DNA from: Candidatus Trichorickettsia mobilis
Lineage (GTDB): Bacteria > Pseudomonadota > Alphaproteobacteria > Rickettsiales > Rickettsiaceae
DNA: 64,000 bases
Assembly: GCF_963422225.1 (NCBI RefSeq)
Contig: NZ_OY728607.1
Coordinates: 992,001 to 1,056,000, forward strand
Direction of reading: 5' to 3'
Position 1 is the stretch's first letter. Every line of letters begins with the position of its first letter. Below are positions 8,850 through 19,500 of the stretch, in pieces. Below the pieces are notes generated by a model, which saw nothing but the letters and a program-made list of their open reading frames with translations, was not told the DNA's origin and ran no database searches. A program made the translations under genes and the position numbers.

Positions 8850-9761
8850 TCAACTCTCATCAGTATGATATACTCCTCCTATGATAGCAACATGATGTCC
8901 ATTATTATGTAAATTACTTAAGTCAATAAGTTGCTCAGGTAAGCAAATTTGAGTAAACTGTCCTACAACATGATCACCGATAAAATTAGACCCCAAATTA
9001 AGTATGCTTATATTGGTATGTGGAAGGCAGCCAGCTATCTCCTTTGCTCCATGATCACCAATATAACATTCCTTTAACGAAAGTATCTTTATATTGGTTC
9101 CAGGCAATTCTTGTGCTAAAAATATTGCTCCCAAGTCACCTATAGTATTCTTATCTAATGAAAGTCCAATTATATCAGTGTCAGGTAAAATCCTTGCTAA
9201 CTCATTCACTCCAGCATCAGTTATATCATTACTCCCCAGGTCAATTATTTCTACATTGCTATTTGGCAATATATCACCTATAATTTCTGCTCCTTCATCT
9301 TTTATGTGGTTATGTCCCAGAAACAAAGCCTTTATTGGAGTCTCTGGTAATAGGTCAGCCAAGATTTGTGCTCCTTCTGCTTTTATATAATTATACCTTA
9401 AATCTAACAATTGTAACTGGCTATGTACCAGCCCGTTAGCTAATATCTTTAATGAATTATCATCAAAATTAGCAGCATTGATGTGCAGCTCTTGAATCTC
9501 AGTAGCTGCTACGGTTGTAAAAAATGTGGATAATGCTTGTATAGCTGCCATACTCATCTTGCTTTCTGAAAAACAGAGTTTGGTTACCTCGTAGTCTTCA
9601 TCATGAGTAAGCGTTGTAGTGAACAATTCCATTCTATTGACATTTAAGTCATGATTAGTAACAGAAAACGTTCCAGTATAAAATGCATTTAGTAGTGAAT
9701 TAGATATAGGATTAAGGGAATGCTTCATAAAAAATAACCATATTATTATATGCGCTAACAT
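8850..9761 (-). CDS. Leucine-rich repeat protein (ribonuclease-inhibitor/NLR-type LRRs)
   Basis: The 303-residue protein has about seven consecutive ~28-residue LRRs of the pattern IxxLxLxxNxIGDxGAxxLAxxLPxTxI, spanning residues about 90-290. This is the ribonuclease-inhibitor-like LRR class typical of eukaryotic NLR proteins. No catalytic domain or secretion signal is obvious; the first 15 residues are hydrophobic. The start at 9761 is uncertain: an internal ATG at 9728 (MKHSLNP) is equally possible and neither has a good ribosome site. By analogy with LRR proteins of intracellular bacteria it could be a host-directed effector. That is an inference. Confidence 0.85.
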   Translation of the reverse strand: MLAHIIIWLFFMKHSLNPISNSLLNAFYTGTFSVTNHDLNVNRMELFTTTLTHDEDYEVTKLCFSESKMSMAAIQALSTFFTTVAATEIQELHINAANFDDNSLKILANGLVHSQLQLLDLRYNYIKAEGAQILADLLPETPIKALFLGHNHIKDEGAEIIGDILPNSNVEIIDLGSNDITDAGVNELARILPDTDIIGLSLDKNTIGDLGAIFLAQELPGTNIKILSLKECYIGDHGAKEIAGCLPHTNISILNLGSNFIGDHVVGQFTQICLPEQLIDLSNLHNNGHHVAIIGGVYHTDES

Positions 9762-9797
9762 ATATTATTATACAATTATCATTGTCAAACAAACCTT

Positions 9798-11192
9798 TCA
9801 TATTTTATTTTTTATCAAGATTGATCGTACTACATAAAGCATAAATACCACAGCTAACCAATATACGATCATTTTACCTGGTGTTGATAAATTGCCACTA
9901 TTATCAATAAATTGTTTGAATAAAAGATACATGGAAGCAATAAATGCAGCCGGAGCTACAATAAATACCGCTGGACATGTAAAAGACCTGCTGACATTAG
10001 GTAGTTTAAAGCGAAATAACATTACTATTATTACTATAACAATATAATCAATCAACGCTCCCATGCTTGATAATTGTCCTAAAATTTCAAAAGGACACAA
10101 AGCTCCAAGCAAAGCAGAAATTGTCGAAAATATTCCGATAGTCACATAAGGACTATCATGTTTAGGATGAAGTTTTGCCAGAGATTTTGGTAACAAACCA
10201 TCACGAGCTATTACGTAAAAGATACGAGATATACCATACAAACTAATCATAATTACGGTAGTCATTCCACAAATAGCACCGGTAGCCACAATCGCTGACC
10301 CAATATTACTATCATTGATCGCTAACGCATGAGCTAAAGGATGCTGATTATTTAATTCAGAAAAATTGATGATGCCGGTAACCAATCCACCGATTAAAAC
10401 ATATATTAACGTTGCCAGCACCAAAGATACGATGATTCCGATCGTTATATCACGTTTTGGATTTTTACATTCTTCGGCAGAAGCCGCAATATTACTAAAA
10501 CCAGTAAAAGCAAAAAACAATATTGAGGCGCCCATTACCATATTATCAAAGCCAAAAGGCATAAAATCAGCCCAATTACTGACCTTAAAATGAGGAGTAG
10601 CAGAAAATACAAAAGTAAATATTGCACCCATTTTAATAAATACTAAAATAGCATTGATTTTGACACTATCTTTATTACCAAAATACAATATGACCCCAAC
10701 AATTGCTACGATACAGAAAGCCGGTAAATTCATGATGCCACCATCAGCCGGCACCTTAACCAGGATGTTCGGAATGGTAAAACCAGCTGTTTTAAGTATC
10801 GGCTGTGCATAACCAGACCATCCAGCTGATACTGCTGCCGCCATAAAGCATAATTCCAAGATCATTATGCCACCCATTAACCAGGCAATGACCTCACCGA
10901 ATGCTACATATGAGTAGGTGTATACACTGCCTGAGGTTGGCAGCATAGTCGCAAGTTCGGTATAGGCTAAGGCGACAAGAATGCAAGTTCCACCGGCGAT
11001 AATATATGATAGCATTACTGCTGGACCAGAATATTTAGCCGCAACTAAACCAGTGAGTACAAAGACTCCGGTGCCAATAATACCACCTAAACCAAATAAT
11101 ATGAGATCAAATGCTCCTAAATTTTTATTTAAGCCGCCAACATTAGCAATTTCTTTTACTGATTCAAAGCTTTTTTGCTTAAAAAAATTCAT
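9798..11192 (-). CDS. APC-family amino acid permease (cationic amino acid transporter type)
   Basis: The 464-residue protein has 12 predicted membrane helices. The N-terminal APC motif FGLGGIIGTGVFVLTG is the substrate-binding unwound helix of the amino acid-polyamine-organocation superfamily. The layout resembles YfnA/CAT-type transporters. It probably imports amino acids from the host cytoplasm; the substrate cannot be read from sequence. Its ATG overlaps the mnmA stop (ATGA), so the two are co-transcribed with mnmA first. Confidence 0.9.
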   Translation of the reverse strand: MNFFKQKSFESVKEIANVGGLNKNLGAFDLILFGLGGIIGTGVFVLTGLVAAKYSGPAVMLSYIIAGGTCILVALAYTELATMLPTSGSVYTYSYVAFGEVIAWLMGGIMILELCFMAAAVSAGWSGYAQPILKTAGFTIPNILVKVPADGGIMNLPAFCIVAIVGVILYFGNKDSVKINAILVFIKMGAIFTFVFSATPHFKVSNWADFMPFGFDNMVMGASILFFAFTGFSNIAASAEECKNPKRDITIGIIVSLVLATLIYVLIGGLVTGIINFSELNNQHPLAHALAINDSNIGSAIVATGAICGMTTVIMISLYGISRIFYVIARDGLLPKSLAKLHPKHDSPYVTIGIFSTISALLGALCPFEILGQLSSMGALIDYIVIVIIVMLFRFKLPNVSRSFTCPAVFIVAPAAFIASMYLLFKQFIDNSGNLSTPGKMIVYWLAVVFMLYVVRSILIKNKI

Positions 11193-12271
11193 TTTACTAT
11201 CCAGCCTCCGCCAAGCACTCTACTGTCATCATAAATAACACAAGCTTGACCTGGTGCTACAGCTTTTTCTGGAGCAAGCAAAGTTATACGCATTTGATTG
11301 TTATCTATTTTATTAATATAGGCAAATTCTCCTGGACGTGTAGATCTAATTTTAACCTTCACATACTTAGTCTCTGTTATATCATCCGTCAGCCAATTAA
11401 TATCTTTAATAATAAACTCACTGGCCGCTAATGCACTTTCAGGACCTACATACACTATTCTGGTTAAAGGATCAATTCTTATTACATATAACGGACTCGG
11501 AAATGCAATCCCAAGTCCTCGGCGTTGACCAATGGTGTAATTAATAATTCCTTGATGCTGACCTAATTCAAAACCATCAATGTGCATTATTGTTCCAGCT
11601 TGATTTGCCTGAGGCCTGAGCTTATTTACTATATTTCTATAATTACCATCAGGCACAAAACAAATATCCTGGCTATCTGGTTTATCTGCTAAAAACAAAC
11701 CAAATTTAGTAGCCATAGTTCGTGTCTGTTCTTTAGTCAACTCACCGAGTGGAAAGTGCAAATACTCTAATTGTTCTTTGGTAGTTGAAAATAAGAAATA
11801 ACTTTGATCTTTTTGTAAATCAAGTCCAGTATGCAGCTCAGCACCTGTTTTACCATTAATTTTACGTACATAATGACCAGTTGCTAGCGCAGAAGCACCT
11901 AAATCCTTTGCTACTTTTAATAAATCCTGAAACTTTACTGATTGGTTACATCGTACGCATGGTAATGGTGTTTCACCACGTACATAGCTATCAACAAAAT
12001 CACCAATCACTGATTCTTTAAATTTACTTTCATAATCTAGAACATAATGTGGAATATTTAATTTTGCGGCTACTTGGCTTGCGTCATAAATATCTTGACC
12101 AGCACAACAAGCACCTTTTTTCATTATGCTGCTGCCATGATCATATAACTGTAAGGTAACACCAATGACTTTGTACCCTTCAGTATGTAACATTGCTGCC
12201 ACAGTTGAGCTATCAACGCCACCGGACATCGCTACCACTATCGTTTCCTGGGTTTTGTGTGTATTAACCAT
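11189..12271 (-). CDS. mnmA: tRNA-specific 2-thiouridylase MnmA
   Basis: The 360-residue protein has the PP-loop AMSGGVDSSTVAAML at the N-terminus. The catalytic cysteines are in LPCVRCNQSVKF (near residue 105) and DSQDICFVPDG (near residue 205). MnmA installs the 2-thio group on U34 of Lys, Glu and Gln tRNAs using sulfur relayed from IscS. The length is that of a complete enzyme. It overlaps the downstream permease gene by four bases. Confidence 0.96.
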   Translation of the reverse strand: MVNTHKTQETIVVAMSGGVDSSTVAAMLHTEGYKVIGVTLQLYDHGSSIMKKGACCAGQDIYDASQVAAKLNIPHYVLDYESKFKESVIGDFVDSYVRGETPLPCVRCNQSVKFQDLLKVAKDLGASALATGHYVRKINGKTGAELHTGLDLQKDQSYFLFSTTKEQLEYLHFPLGELTKEQTRTMATKFGLFLADKPDSQDICFVPDGNYRNIVNKLRPQANQAGTIMHIDGFELGQHQGIINYTIGQRRGLGIAFPSPLYVIRIDPLTRIVYVGPESALAASEFIIKDINWLTDDITETKYVKVKIRSTRPGEFAYINKIDNNQMRITLLAPEKAVAPGQACVIYDDSRVLGGGWIVK

Positions 12272-12430
12272 AAATAAAATATATATGCATTAAAAATATG
12301 AACTTAGAGAGTGTATGCAGCAGTAACATAGTAGATAATTTTGAGTTTGGTATTATAAAGCGAGAATGTTCAAAAATTTGTGTTAAATTTGATCCCAAAC
12401 AACTAAAACAGTCATCCCGAACAACGCAAC

Positions 12431-12497
12431 GTCATCCCGAACTTGTTTCGGGATCTTATGAAGTCTTGATGAGATCCCGAAACAAGTTCGGGATGAC
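12431..12497. repeat. 67-bp palindrome of the GTCATCCCGAAC family
   Basis: Two 25-bp arms (12431-12455 and 12473-12497) beginning GTCATCCCGAACTTG are exactly complementary around a 17-nt loop. A partial extra copy of the first 12 bases lies just upstream (12413). The same 67-bp design occurs at 55479-55545 and, decayed, at 31371-31437. It sits upstream of mnmA in a 494-bp gap without genes. Confidence 0.88.
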
Positions 12498-12505
12498 CAC
12501 TGTAT

Positions 12506-12650
12506 ACGTTAGGCTTTGAGACGAAGTCGAAGCAATCTAGTAAAACGAATCTTCTGAATTGCTTCGACCATAAATGGTCTCAAAGTTTGACGGTTCTCAC
12601 TCACAATGACAATTCATATCGTCTCTTTTTCCTTAACTTGCTTTATAGGT
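12506..12650. repeat. Degenerate family C palindromic element
   Basis: GAAGCAATCTAG and GAATTGCTTCG are decayed inverted arms. TCACAATGAC and ATCGTCTCTTTTTCCTTAACTTG match the right flank of other family C copies. Together with the 67-bp palindrome it fills much of the 494-bp gap 12272-12765; nothing else is seen there apart from AT-rich sequence. Confidence 0.65.
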
Positions 12651-12765
12651 TTCCGTGAACGACCCTCATAAATTTTATACGCAATGCCTAGAATGAGAAG
12701 ATCATGGAGTATGTAGCGGTAATATAGTAGATAATTTTGAGTTTGCCCGATAAAGTTTAACGGAG

Positions 12766-13179
12766 TTACTTTAACGGTTTCTTTGCATTCCAGCTAACAG
12801 CAGTATAGCAACGCTTATCATCTTGCAATTTCAGGTATATAATTGTCTGTTCTTGAAGAGTAAAACCTACATACCATGCACCTACAAAAGGTGGTTCCGG
12901 AATTTCGTGCCAACAGGCAACAATAGTATCTAATGGACTAAAATGACCTTTGATGGTTTTAGTAACTTGTAGCCAGGCATTATACCTGGCCACTTTTATT
13001 CCTTTGTACGTACTTTTATCATCTTCAGTTGCTATTACTCCGAGTACTTTAACTTCTCCGACAAAATCACTTGACTCCAATAATTCTTTATCATTCATTG
13101 GTGCAGGTAGTGCGCTGGCATTAGTGATAGTCATTAAGAATGTTATAAATAACAGAACTCTTGAGTAACCCATAAACAT
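12766..13179 (-). CDS. Small secreted protein of unknown function
   Basis: The 137-residue protein has a clear N-terminal signal peptide (hydrophobic VLLFITFLMTITNASALPA, likely cleaved after the SALPA region). The mature part contains SDFVGEVKVLGV...NAWLQVTKTIKGHFS, then two cysteines (ACWHE and KRCYT). The pattern of a short beta-strand protein ending in V.K.IKG resembles exported proteins with a netrin/TIMP-like OB fold. That resemblance is weak and only an inference. It stands alone between mnmA and carD on the same strand, and its function is not known. Confidence 0.7.
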   Translation of the reverse strand: MFMGYSRVLLFITFLMTITNASALPAPMNDKELLESSDFVGEVKVLGVIATEDDKSTYKGIKVARYNAWLQVTKTIKGHFSPLDTIVACWHEIPEPPFVGAWYVGFTLQEQTIIYLKLQDDKRCYTAVSWNAKKPLK

Positions 13180-13261
13180 TAGTGAACGAATCTTTAAGAT
13201 AATATTTTAACTTTAAAACTATGTGGAATTAAGGAAGAAAAGCTACTATTGTCTCTATCAA

Positions 13262-13768
13262 CTAAGCGGCTATTCTTTTTTCCTTAAGAATTTCAACTAG
13301 TTTGCTAATAGCATCTTCTGAATTAATGCTTTCAAGAATAGCTAATTCGCCAGCAAGTCTATTTAATGCTGATTCATAAATAGTACGTTCACTATAAGAG
13401 CGATCACTATCTACATTTTTGTATAAGTCACGTACTACTTCTGCAATAGCAACAACATCGCCAGAGTTAATCTTTCCCTCGTATTCTTGAGCTCTTCTAC
13501 TCCACATTCTATTGCCTTGTTTAGGTTTTCCCTGTAACGTAGAATATATTTTACCTAAATCACTTTTGCCGACAAGAGTTCTTAAGCCAGCAGCAGCAGC
13601 ACGATTAACTGGTACCTTAAGAGTCATTTTGTCTTGAGGAAATGATATGACATACACTTGTATAGCTGTGCCACCAATAGTTTGGGTGTCAATATTCACT
13701 ATTTCACCAACTCCGTGTGATGGATATACAACTCTTTCGCCTATTCTAAAATCAGGTGCGATTGGCAT
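13262..13768 (-). CDS. carD: CarD-family RNA polymerase-binding transcription factor
   Basis: The 168-residue protein has an N-terminal CarD/TRCF RNA-polymerase-interaction domain (IGERVVYPSHGVGEIVNI, residues 7-24). The rest is a helical C-terminal half including MWSRRAQEYEGKINSGD. CarD binds the beta subunit and stabilises open promoter complexes, commonly at rRNA promoters. The length is typical of alphaproteobacterial CarD. It lies downstream of ftsK on the same strand, 225 bp away. Confidence 0.93.
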   Translation of the reverse strand: MPIAPDFRIGERVVYPSHGVGEIVNIDTQTIGGTAIQVYVISFPQDKMTLKVPVNRAAAAGLRTLVGKSDLGKIYSTLQGKPKQGNRMWSRRAQEYEGKINSGDVVAIAEVVRDLYKNVDSDRSYSERTIYESALNRLAGELAILESINSEDAISKLVEILKEKRIAA

Positions 13769-13993
13769 CTATACCTCTCTTTTCTTTAAATATTAAATAA
13801 TAAATTTAAGTGTTTAGAAAGTTTGAAATGACGCTTTACTTTACATGCTTTTCAGCGTACAACGTTGCTTTGATTAAAGTTTAAAAACAGACCTATTGCA
13901 TCACCTCAATTCTAAATGGGTTATGCAATAACCTGATAACAACTTGACATTGTATCACATTTTTATCAGTTCTCCAAGAGGGTTTTAGTACTA

Positions 13994-16222
13994 TTATTCT
14001 TCCGGTAATAAGATTTCTCGCTTTCCAGCATGATTAGGGGCGGCAATAATACCTTCACGCTCCATTCTGTCAATAATATCTGCCGCACGGTTATACCCTA
14101 TCCGCAGACATCTTTGAATATAGCTGGTAGAAACCTTACGTTCAAGTCGTACGATTTGCACTGCTTTTTTATACATATTTTCATTGTCACTACCATTAAT
14201 ATTAACTTCTTCTGCTTCTACAACATCTTCATCTGCTAATGCTGTTACTGCTGAGATGTATTCTGGAGTTCCAGCAGCTCTGAGATATTCTGCAACTTTC
14301 TCGACTTCCGAATCATCTACAAAAGGTCCATGTACTCTAGTAATTCTAGCCGCATTACCCATATATAACAGATCGCCCAATCCTAGTAATTGTTCTGCGC
14401 CTTGTTCTCCCAAAATGGTTCTACTATCAATTTTCGAAGTAACTTTAAAACTGATACGGCTTGGAAAATTGGCTTTGATCACTCCAGTGATCACATCCAC
14501 AGATGGACGTTGGGTAGCCATAATAATATGAATTCCAGCAGCCCTAGCCATTTGTGCTAAACGCTGAATTGAAGATTCAATATCTTTGCCAGCGACAATC
14601 ATCAAATCAGCCATTTCATCGACGATCACCACAATAAATGGTAATTTCTCCATATTAATGGCCATAGATTCGTAAATGGGAACACCTGTTTCTGGATCGA
14701 ATCCCACTTGAACTGTGCGCTCCAATGTCTTGCCTGCTTTAATTGCTTCGATGATTTTAGCATTGTAACCACTAATATTTCTAACTCCAACATTTGACAT
14801 TAGTCTATATCTATTTTCCATTTCTTTTACCGCCCATTTTAGCGCCACTACTGCTTTTCCAGGTTCGGTGACTACAGGCGTCAATAAATGCGGAATGTTG
14901 TCATATACTGATAGCTCCAACATCTTGGGATCGATCATGATTAGGCGGCATTCTTCTGGGGTATAGCGATAAAGTAAAGACATGATCATTGCATTAATAG
15001 CCACAGATTTACCGGAACCAGTGGTACCAGCAACCAATAAATGTGGCATCTTGGCCAAATCGGCAATAAAAGGTTTGCCAGCAAGATCCTTACCCAGTAC
15101 TAAAGGTAAGCTAATGTTACTATCTCGATATTCAGCTGTTTCGATTAATTCTCGTAAGCAAAAGAAAGCTCGTTGTTTGTTTGGTAGTTCAATTCCTAAG
15201 ACGTTTCTGCCTGGAATTACTGCAATCCTGGTCGAAATAGCTGATAATGACCGAGCAATATCATCTGAGAGACCAATGACTCTTGAAGATTTGGTGCCAG
15301 CGGCTGGCTCAAATTCGTATAAAGTAACTACCGGTCCTTGACTAATATCGATAATCTGTCCCTTAACACCAAAATCACCTAATACTCTTAATAAATTTTC
15401 TGCATTCTGTTTTAATTCTGCTTTAGTTTCAGTTCTAATTTGTTGGTTATCAGGATTTTTTAGCAAATCAACTGGAGGAATCGTAGTAGACAAATTAGCT
15501 GTTTTGCCCTCAGCAATTAACTTAGCTTTAGCCTTAGGTGCAATATGATGGGGTGCTAAAGGTGCTTCTTCTTGCGGATAATACTCTATTTCATTGTTTG
15601 TAATAGCAGGGGCTTGTCTAATTATAGCTGGTTTTATTGTTTTGCTGATTTTGGTATAGCTAATATATTTGCTGATTTTGGCAACTACACTAAGAATACT
15701 CATTAATTTTGTAAAGATAGTGAAGTAAGTACGTGAATTAATTCCAAGACAAGTAAAAAATAATATTATAGAGAACAGAAAGAGCATCGTATCAGCTATA
15801 AAGCCATATTCACTAATTAATGGATGTAACATTATCCCAACAGCGCCACCGCCACCTGCGGGTAACGTCTTGATCTTAAAATCTGCGCAAGCTATTGAAA
15901 ATCCAATACTGGCAACAATGATAACCATAAATCTAGCGATAAACCATGGTAATTCTCCGGTTCTATACAAAATAATTGCCCAAATCATACAAGCTAAAGC
16001 TGGTAAGAAAGAAGATAAGCCTAAAAATTGGTACAATAAGTCTGATAAATATGAACCAAAATATTTACAAAAATTGCTTGGATATCTATGAGTTACCAAA
16101 TTGAACGAAGGATCTCCTTGGTTATAAGTTATTAATGAGGTGATGGTTATTATACCAATCACCATCAGTAATAATGCCTGGATCTTATTATGCAAAAACC
16201 ATTTTTGTAAATAATATAACAC
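13994..16222 (-). CDS. ftsK: DNA translocase FtsK
   Basis: The 742-residue protein has about four N-terminal membrane helices (residues about 15-165) and a short variable linker. The RecA-like motor has Walker [11 protein letters not shown] (about 396-405) and Walker [14 protein letters not shown]-terminal winged-helix gamma domain ([21 protein letters not shown]..., about 680-742) reads KOPS sites. FtsK pumps chromosome DNA at the septum and activates XerCD. The short linker is typical of reduced alphaproteobacterial genomes. Confidence 0.96.
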   Translation of the reverse strand: MLYYLQKWFLHNKIQALLLMVIGIITITSLITYNQGDPSFNLVTHRYPSNFCKYFGSYLSDLLYQFLGLSSFLPALACMIWAIILYRTGELPWFIARFMVIIVASIGFSIACADFKIKTLPAGGGGAVGIMLHPLISEYGFIADTMLFLFSIILFFTCLGINSRTYFTIFTKLMSILSVVAKISKYISYTKISKTIKPAIIRQAPAITNNEIEYYPQEEAPLAPHHIAPKAKAKLIAEGKTANLSTTIPPVDLLKNPDNQQIRTETKAELKQNAENLLRVLGDFGVKGQIIDISQGPVVTLYEFEPAAGTKSSRVIGLSDDIARSLSAISTRIAVIPGRNVLGIELPNKQRAFFCLRELIETAEYRDSNISLPLVLGKDLAGKPFIADLAKMPHLLVAGTTGSGKSVAINAMIMSLLYRYTPEECRLIMIDPKMLELSVYDNIPHLLTPVVTEPGKAVVALKWAVKEMENRYRLMSNVGVRNISGYNAKIIEAIKAGKTLERTVQVGFDPETGVPIYESMAINMEKLPFIVVIVDEMADLMIVAGKDIESSIQRLAQMARAAGIHIIMATQRPSVDVITGVIKANFPSRISFKVTSKIDSRTILGEQGAEQLLGLGDLLYMGNAARITRVHGPFVDDSEVEKVAEYLRAAGTPEYISAVTALADEDVVEAEEVNINGSDNENMYKKAVQIVRLERKVSTSYIQRCLRIGYNRAADIIDRMEREGIIAAPNHAGKREILLPEE

Positions 16223-16245
16223 CTACTTATATCTCCGTGGGCTTT

Positions 16246-16375
16246 TATAGCAAAGCCAGTTGTACTATGTACGTTAATTTTTTCGCTTCGGCTAATGCCG
16301 CGCAGTGATTACTTTGTTTCGCACAGCCGAGACGCAGCATATTTGGCGTATCATAGTACAACTGGAGAAGCTATA
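16246..16375. repeat. Family A palindromic element between ftsK and the symporter gene
   Basis: Arms at 16246-16269 (TATAGCAAAGCCAGTTG...) and 16352-16375 share TATAGC and a 14-bp perfect stretch CCAGTTGTACTATG. The inside carries TTACTTTGTTTCGCACAGC and GAGACGCAGCATATT, as at 29.7 kb. Its right end reads CTATA, whose complement supplies the TAG stop of the symporter gene. Confidence 0.82.
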
Positions 16376-17588
16376 CTGAACGTTCATAAACGACCTTGGT
16401 AACACAAAGATCAGACCACACGTTTAATGCGGTTTCAACCATATCAATTACCGCGTAAAACGGTAAAATAATTCCCATCAAATTTATAGGTACTCCTTGA
16501 GCTGCAAGTAAACTTGCACTCAAAAAGAAACAGCCCATAGGTACTCCAGCATTACCTATAGCTGCTATGGTTGCGATAATAATCCAGCTGACCATGGTAG
16601 TATAGTCAATTATCATACCATTACTTTGCGAAATATAAATAACAGTTGTAAAAATAAATGCCGCACAACCATTCATATTAATTGTCGTACATAGTGGCAA
16701 AATAAACTTGGCGACTGTTGGTGAAATACCAAGCCTATTTTGAGCACAATCAATAGTTATTGGCAATGTCCCAGAAGATGATTTTGAAAAAAACGCAATG
16801 GTTAATGCCGGCATAGCGGCAGCAGCAGTAGAGAGTGGTGAGATATTATGCCACTTTAACCATAACGGTAAAATGACTACCCCTTGCACCACATTAGCTA
16901 AGATAATAACTAATAAATATTCTATTATACTACTAAAATCCTGGCCGCCTTTAAGCTCAATTACGCTAACAGCAATAAAAGCGTATAATGCCAATGGAAT
17001 AATTTTTACCACCCATTTTGTCAGCACCATGAAAATATCGTGCCACCCCTGGAAAAAATTTATTATGGCACTTCTAGCCTCAATATTGTTAATCTTACGT
17101 GTAGCAATAGCAATAGCTATGGACATTAATAGTACACTAATTACTCGATGCTCCAAAAAAGGTTCAAATAGATTAATGGGAATTAGATGCAGTAAATGAT
17201 TTTTGAAATCATTACTCTCGGCTGTTAGTGCAGCGGATTCTATCATGCTAGCATCTGGTAATTTTGGCGCAATTAGTATATATAGTACACAAGCCACTGT
17301 TGCTGCGATTATAGTAGTACCAAAAGTATATTGTAAAGTCTTACTACTTAACGATTTCATATCACCATCAGTTTTATAAGCAGTAATAGTCACAATAAGA
17401 GCTAGTGCAATTAGTGGCAGACTTAAGAAATTAAATATTCTCATGAATGCGTCAGTAATCAAGTGTACTATTTGATGCAGAAAACTAATTTCCGACAAAC
17501 CACTAGCTATTCCAAGACTAATAGCAAGAACATACAATAATAATTTTTGCTGCAACAATAGTTGTTGCAATTTAGAGTAAATACTCAT
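16371..17588 (-). CDS. Dicarboxylate/amino acid:cation symporter (DAACS family)
   Basis: The 405-residue multi-helix membrane protein has the DAACS signature serine-rich stretch FFSKSSSGTLPITID (re-entrant loop). It also has NMNGCAAFIF, a variant of the NMDGT sodium/substrate motif. Members import glutamate, aspartate or C4-dicarboxylates with Na+ or H+. The exact substrate is uncertain because the Asp of NMDGT is replaced by Asn and the following Thr by Cys. The final stop codon is inside the family A palindrome. Confidence 0.88.
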   Translation of the reverse strand: MSIYSKLQQLLLQQKLLLYVLAISLGIASGLSEISFLHQIVHLITDAFMRIFNFLSLPLIALALIVTITAYKTDGDMKSLSSKTLQYTFGTTIIAATVACVLYILIAPKLPDASMIESAALTAESNDFKNHLLHLIPINLFEPFLEHRVISVLLMSIAIAIATRKINNIEARSAIINFFQGWHDIFMVLTKWVVKIIPLALYAFIAVSVIELKGGQDFSSIIEYLLVIILANVVQGVVILPLWLKWHNISPLSTAAAAMPALTIAFFSKSSSGTLPITIDCAQNRLGISPTVAKFILPLCTTINMNGCAAFIFTTVIYISQSNGMIIDYTTMVSWIIIATIAAIGNAGVPMGCFFLSASLLAAQGVPINLMGIILPFYAVIDMVETALNVWSDLCVTKVVYERSV

Positions 17589-17650
17589 TTTTCCTCACAT
17601 CAGTAAAATTTAAGAAAATAAAATAAATAAAGTTAAATTATAAGGATATT

Positions 17651-17830
17651 GAGAGAGTGTCCGATGAACTGTCAATTAAATAAGACTCGTCATTGCTTGA
17701 GACCACGACAGTGGTCGAAGCAATCCAGTTATCGTTCATTTCCTGGATTGCTTCGGCTGCGCCTCGCAATGACTGGTGGGTGCGAGTGTCTCAATGACGT
17801 TCGTATCGTCTCTTTTCCTTAACTTGACGT
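17651..17830. repeat. Family C palindromic element
   Basis: The left flank is GAGAGTGTCCGATGAACTGTCAATTAAA. The core runs from GTCATTGC (17689) to CAATGAC (17773) with inverted GAAGCAATCCAG and CTGGATTGCTTCG. The right flank is GTATCGTCTCTTTTCCTTAACTTG. It occupies the left half of the 442-bp gap 17589-18030; the remaining 200 bp are AT-rich with no gene visible. Confidence 0.82.
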
Positions 17831-18030
17831 CTAAGTTTTCGCAAACACTTTCGATATTTGACTATTATTTACAACAACAACATAAAGATGAGTTAACTAG
17901 AGGCAGCATGGCAAAAAGACTTTGCAGAAGATGATTGATAATATTGATATGTTTAGTAAACATAGAGATAAAAACTTTTGAATGTTGTTGATTTCTAACA
18001 TAGCTTCGGCTTAGAGTCAAGAAGGATATT

Positions 18031-19278
18031 TTATTTGTTAATATATTTACTAATAATTTCTAAATAACTCGCTAATATTTGTTGATGTTTCTGGATAAAC
18101 GTCGTTGTATTATTTTTAGGTGCTTGAACCTCATGCTCCAGATAATATTGCAGTCTGTTTAACAACTCTTCCTGCCTACTTATTTGTACTGCAGCCTGAG
18201 AATCTATCATTTCATTGGCGATAATTTGACAATTACTCATATCTGGACCAAAAATTATTATTTTACCAAAATGAGCAGGCTCTATCGGATTATGTCCTCC
18301 TTGTTTGAATGAACCACCAACAAAGACAATATCAGCAATACTATAAAACAAACCTAACTCACCAAAACTGTCGACAATATATAAATCACTGGCTAGTGAG
18401 GGTAATAGAGTCTCTGATCTAACGCTAACACTTAAATTTAAGTTCTGACAAAATTTCACCACCTCATTCTTCCGCTCTGGATGGCGTAAAACAATAATCA
18501 GATAACAATCTGGAAACTGAGCTTTTAGCTGATGAACTAGCGGTAGAATTACTTGTTCATCTTCAAAATGAGTGCTGCCAGCTACTATTATTTTTTTGCC
18601 TTGTAGATGTTCAGTTATTTTTGCATATTGCTGCTGATCAACAGCCGGTTTTTCATTGGCAAATTTTATATTTCCCAGGTTAATGATATTATTGCTCGCT
18701 CCAAGAGCCTGAAATTTTTTAAAATCTATACTACTTTGCACGATGATATCACTAAATTTAGCTATAATAAATTGAAAGAATCCGCTAAAATTTTGCCATT
18801 TTTGAAACGAGTAATCTGAGATCCGAGCATTTACCCATAATAATTTACAGCTTTTGCTGCCTTCATTAATTAAACATGGCCATAATTCTGACTCGACTAT
18901 AATTCCTAGGTCTGGCCGCCAGTGCTTAAAAAACTTTCTAATCAATATAATGTTATCAAAAGGTAAGAATTGGTGAATGGCATTGGTCGGTAATTTACTT
19001 GCTAATATCTTAGCTGAGGATACAGTGCCAGAGGTCACCAAAAAATTATGTGAAGAGATGCTGTTTATTGCATTAACTAAAGTCATTGCTGCAATTGATT
19101 CGCCAACGCTTGCAGCATGTACCCAGATCAATTTACCAACTGGTCTTTGTTGATCAGAAAATGCAAAACGCTCGAATATTCGTGATATAATTTCTTTCTG
19201 TTTAAATATTCGAATAATCAATACAACTATATATACTGGCATTAGTAGAATAGTTAGCGTATTATATATATAAAGCAT
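18031..19278 (-). CDS. waaA: 3-deoxy-D-manno-octulosonic acid (Kdo) transferase
   Basis: The 415-residue GT-B glycosyltransferase has an N-terminal membrane anchor (residues about 3-22). It carries the family motif IWVHAASVGESIA with the catalytic Glu, and IVESELWPCLINEG. The C-terminal GGSFKQGGHNPIEPAHFG motif binds CMP-Kdo. WaaA transfers Kdo to lipid IVA at the inner-membrane cytoplasmic face. With lpxB and eptA in the same window it supports an LPS-bearing outer membrane. Confidence 0.95.
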   Translation of the reverse strand: MLYIYNTLTILLMPVYIVVLIIRIFKQKEIISRIFERFAFSDQQRPVGKLIWVHAASVGESIAAMTLVNAINSISSHNFLVTSGTVSSAKILASKLPTNAIHQFLPFDNIILIRKFFKHWRPDLGIIVESELWPCLINEGSKSCKLLWVNARISDYSFQKWQNFSGFFQFIIAKFSDIIVQSSIDFKKFQALGASNNIINLGNIKFANEKPAVDQQQYAKITEHLQGKKIIVAGSTHFEDEQVILPLVHQLKAQFPDCYLIIVLRHPERKNEVVKFCQNLNLSVSVRSETLLPSLASDLYIVDSFGELGLFYSIADIVFVGGSFKQGGHNPIEPAHFGKIIIFGPDMSNCQIIANEMIDSQAAVQISRQEELLNRLQYYLEHEVQAPKNNTTTFIQKHQQILASYLEIISKYINK

Positions 19279-19336
19279 TTGTAATTTACATAATTGTATA
19301 AATTCAAGGTTATAGCACTAATTAATAGTCTAAGAG

Positions 19337-19500
19337 AGGGTGTTCAATGAACTGTGTCAATTAAAGTAAGGTTCGTCTGAGCTAAGACCACGTTAGTGGT
19401 CAAAGCAATCCAGTCAATTTATTGACACGCCAAGTTTTTTCTGGATTGCTTCGCCTTCGGCTCAGCTCAGACGATTTGACACAGTTCATTGAACACTCTC
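19337..19500. mobile_element. Family C element flanked by a 9-bp direct repeat
   Basis: The ends are complementary over more than 20 bp (left from 19337, GGGTGTTCAATGAACTGTGT; right ending ATTGAACACTCTC at 19500). The inside has GAAGCAATCCAG-type inverted arms, here AAAGCAATCCAG and CTGGATTGCTTCG. GTCTAAGAG occurs immediately on both sides (19328-19336 and 19501-19509), consistent with a target-site duplication. The sequence it entered is the end of the family D palindrome next to it. Confidence 0.72.
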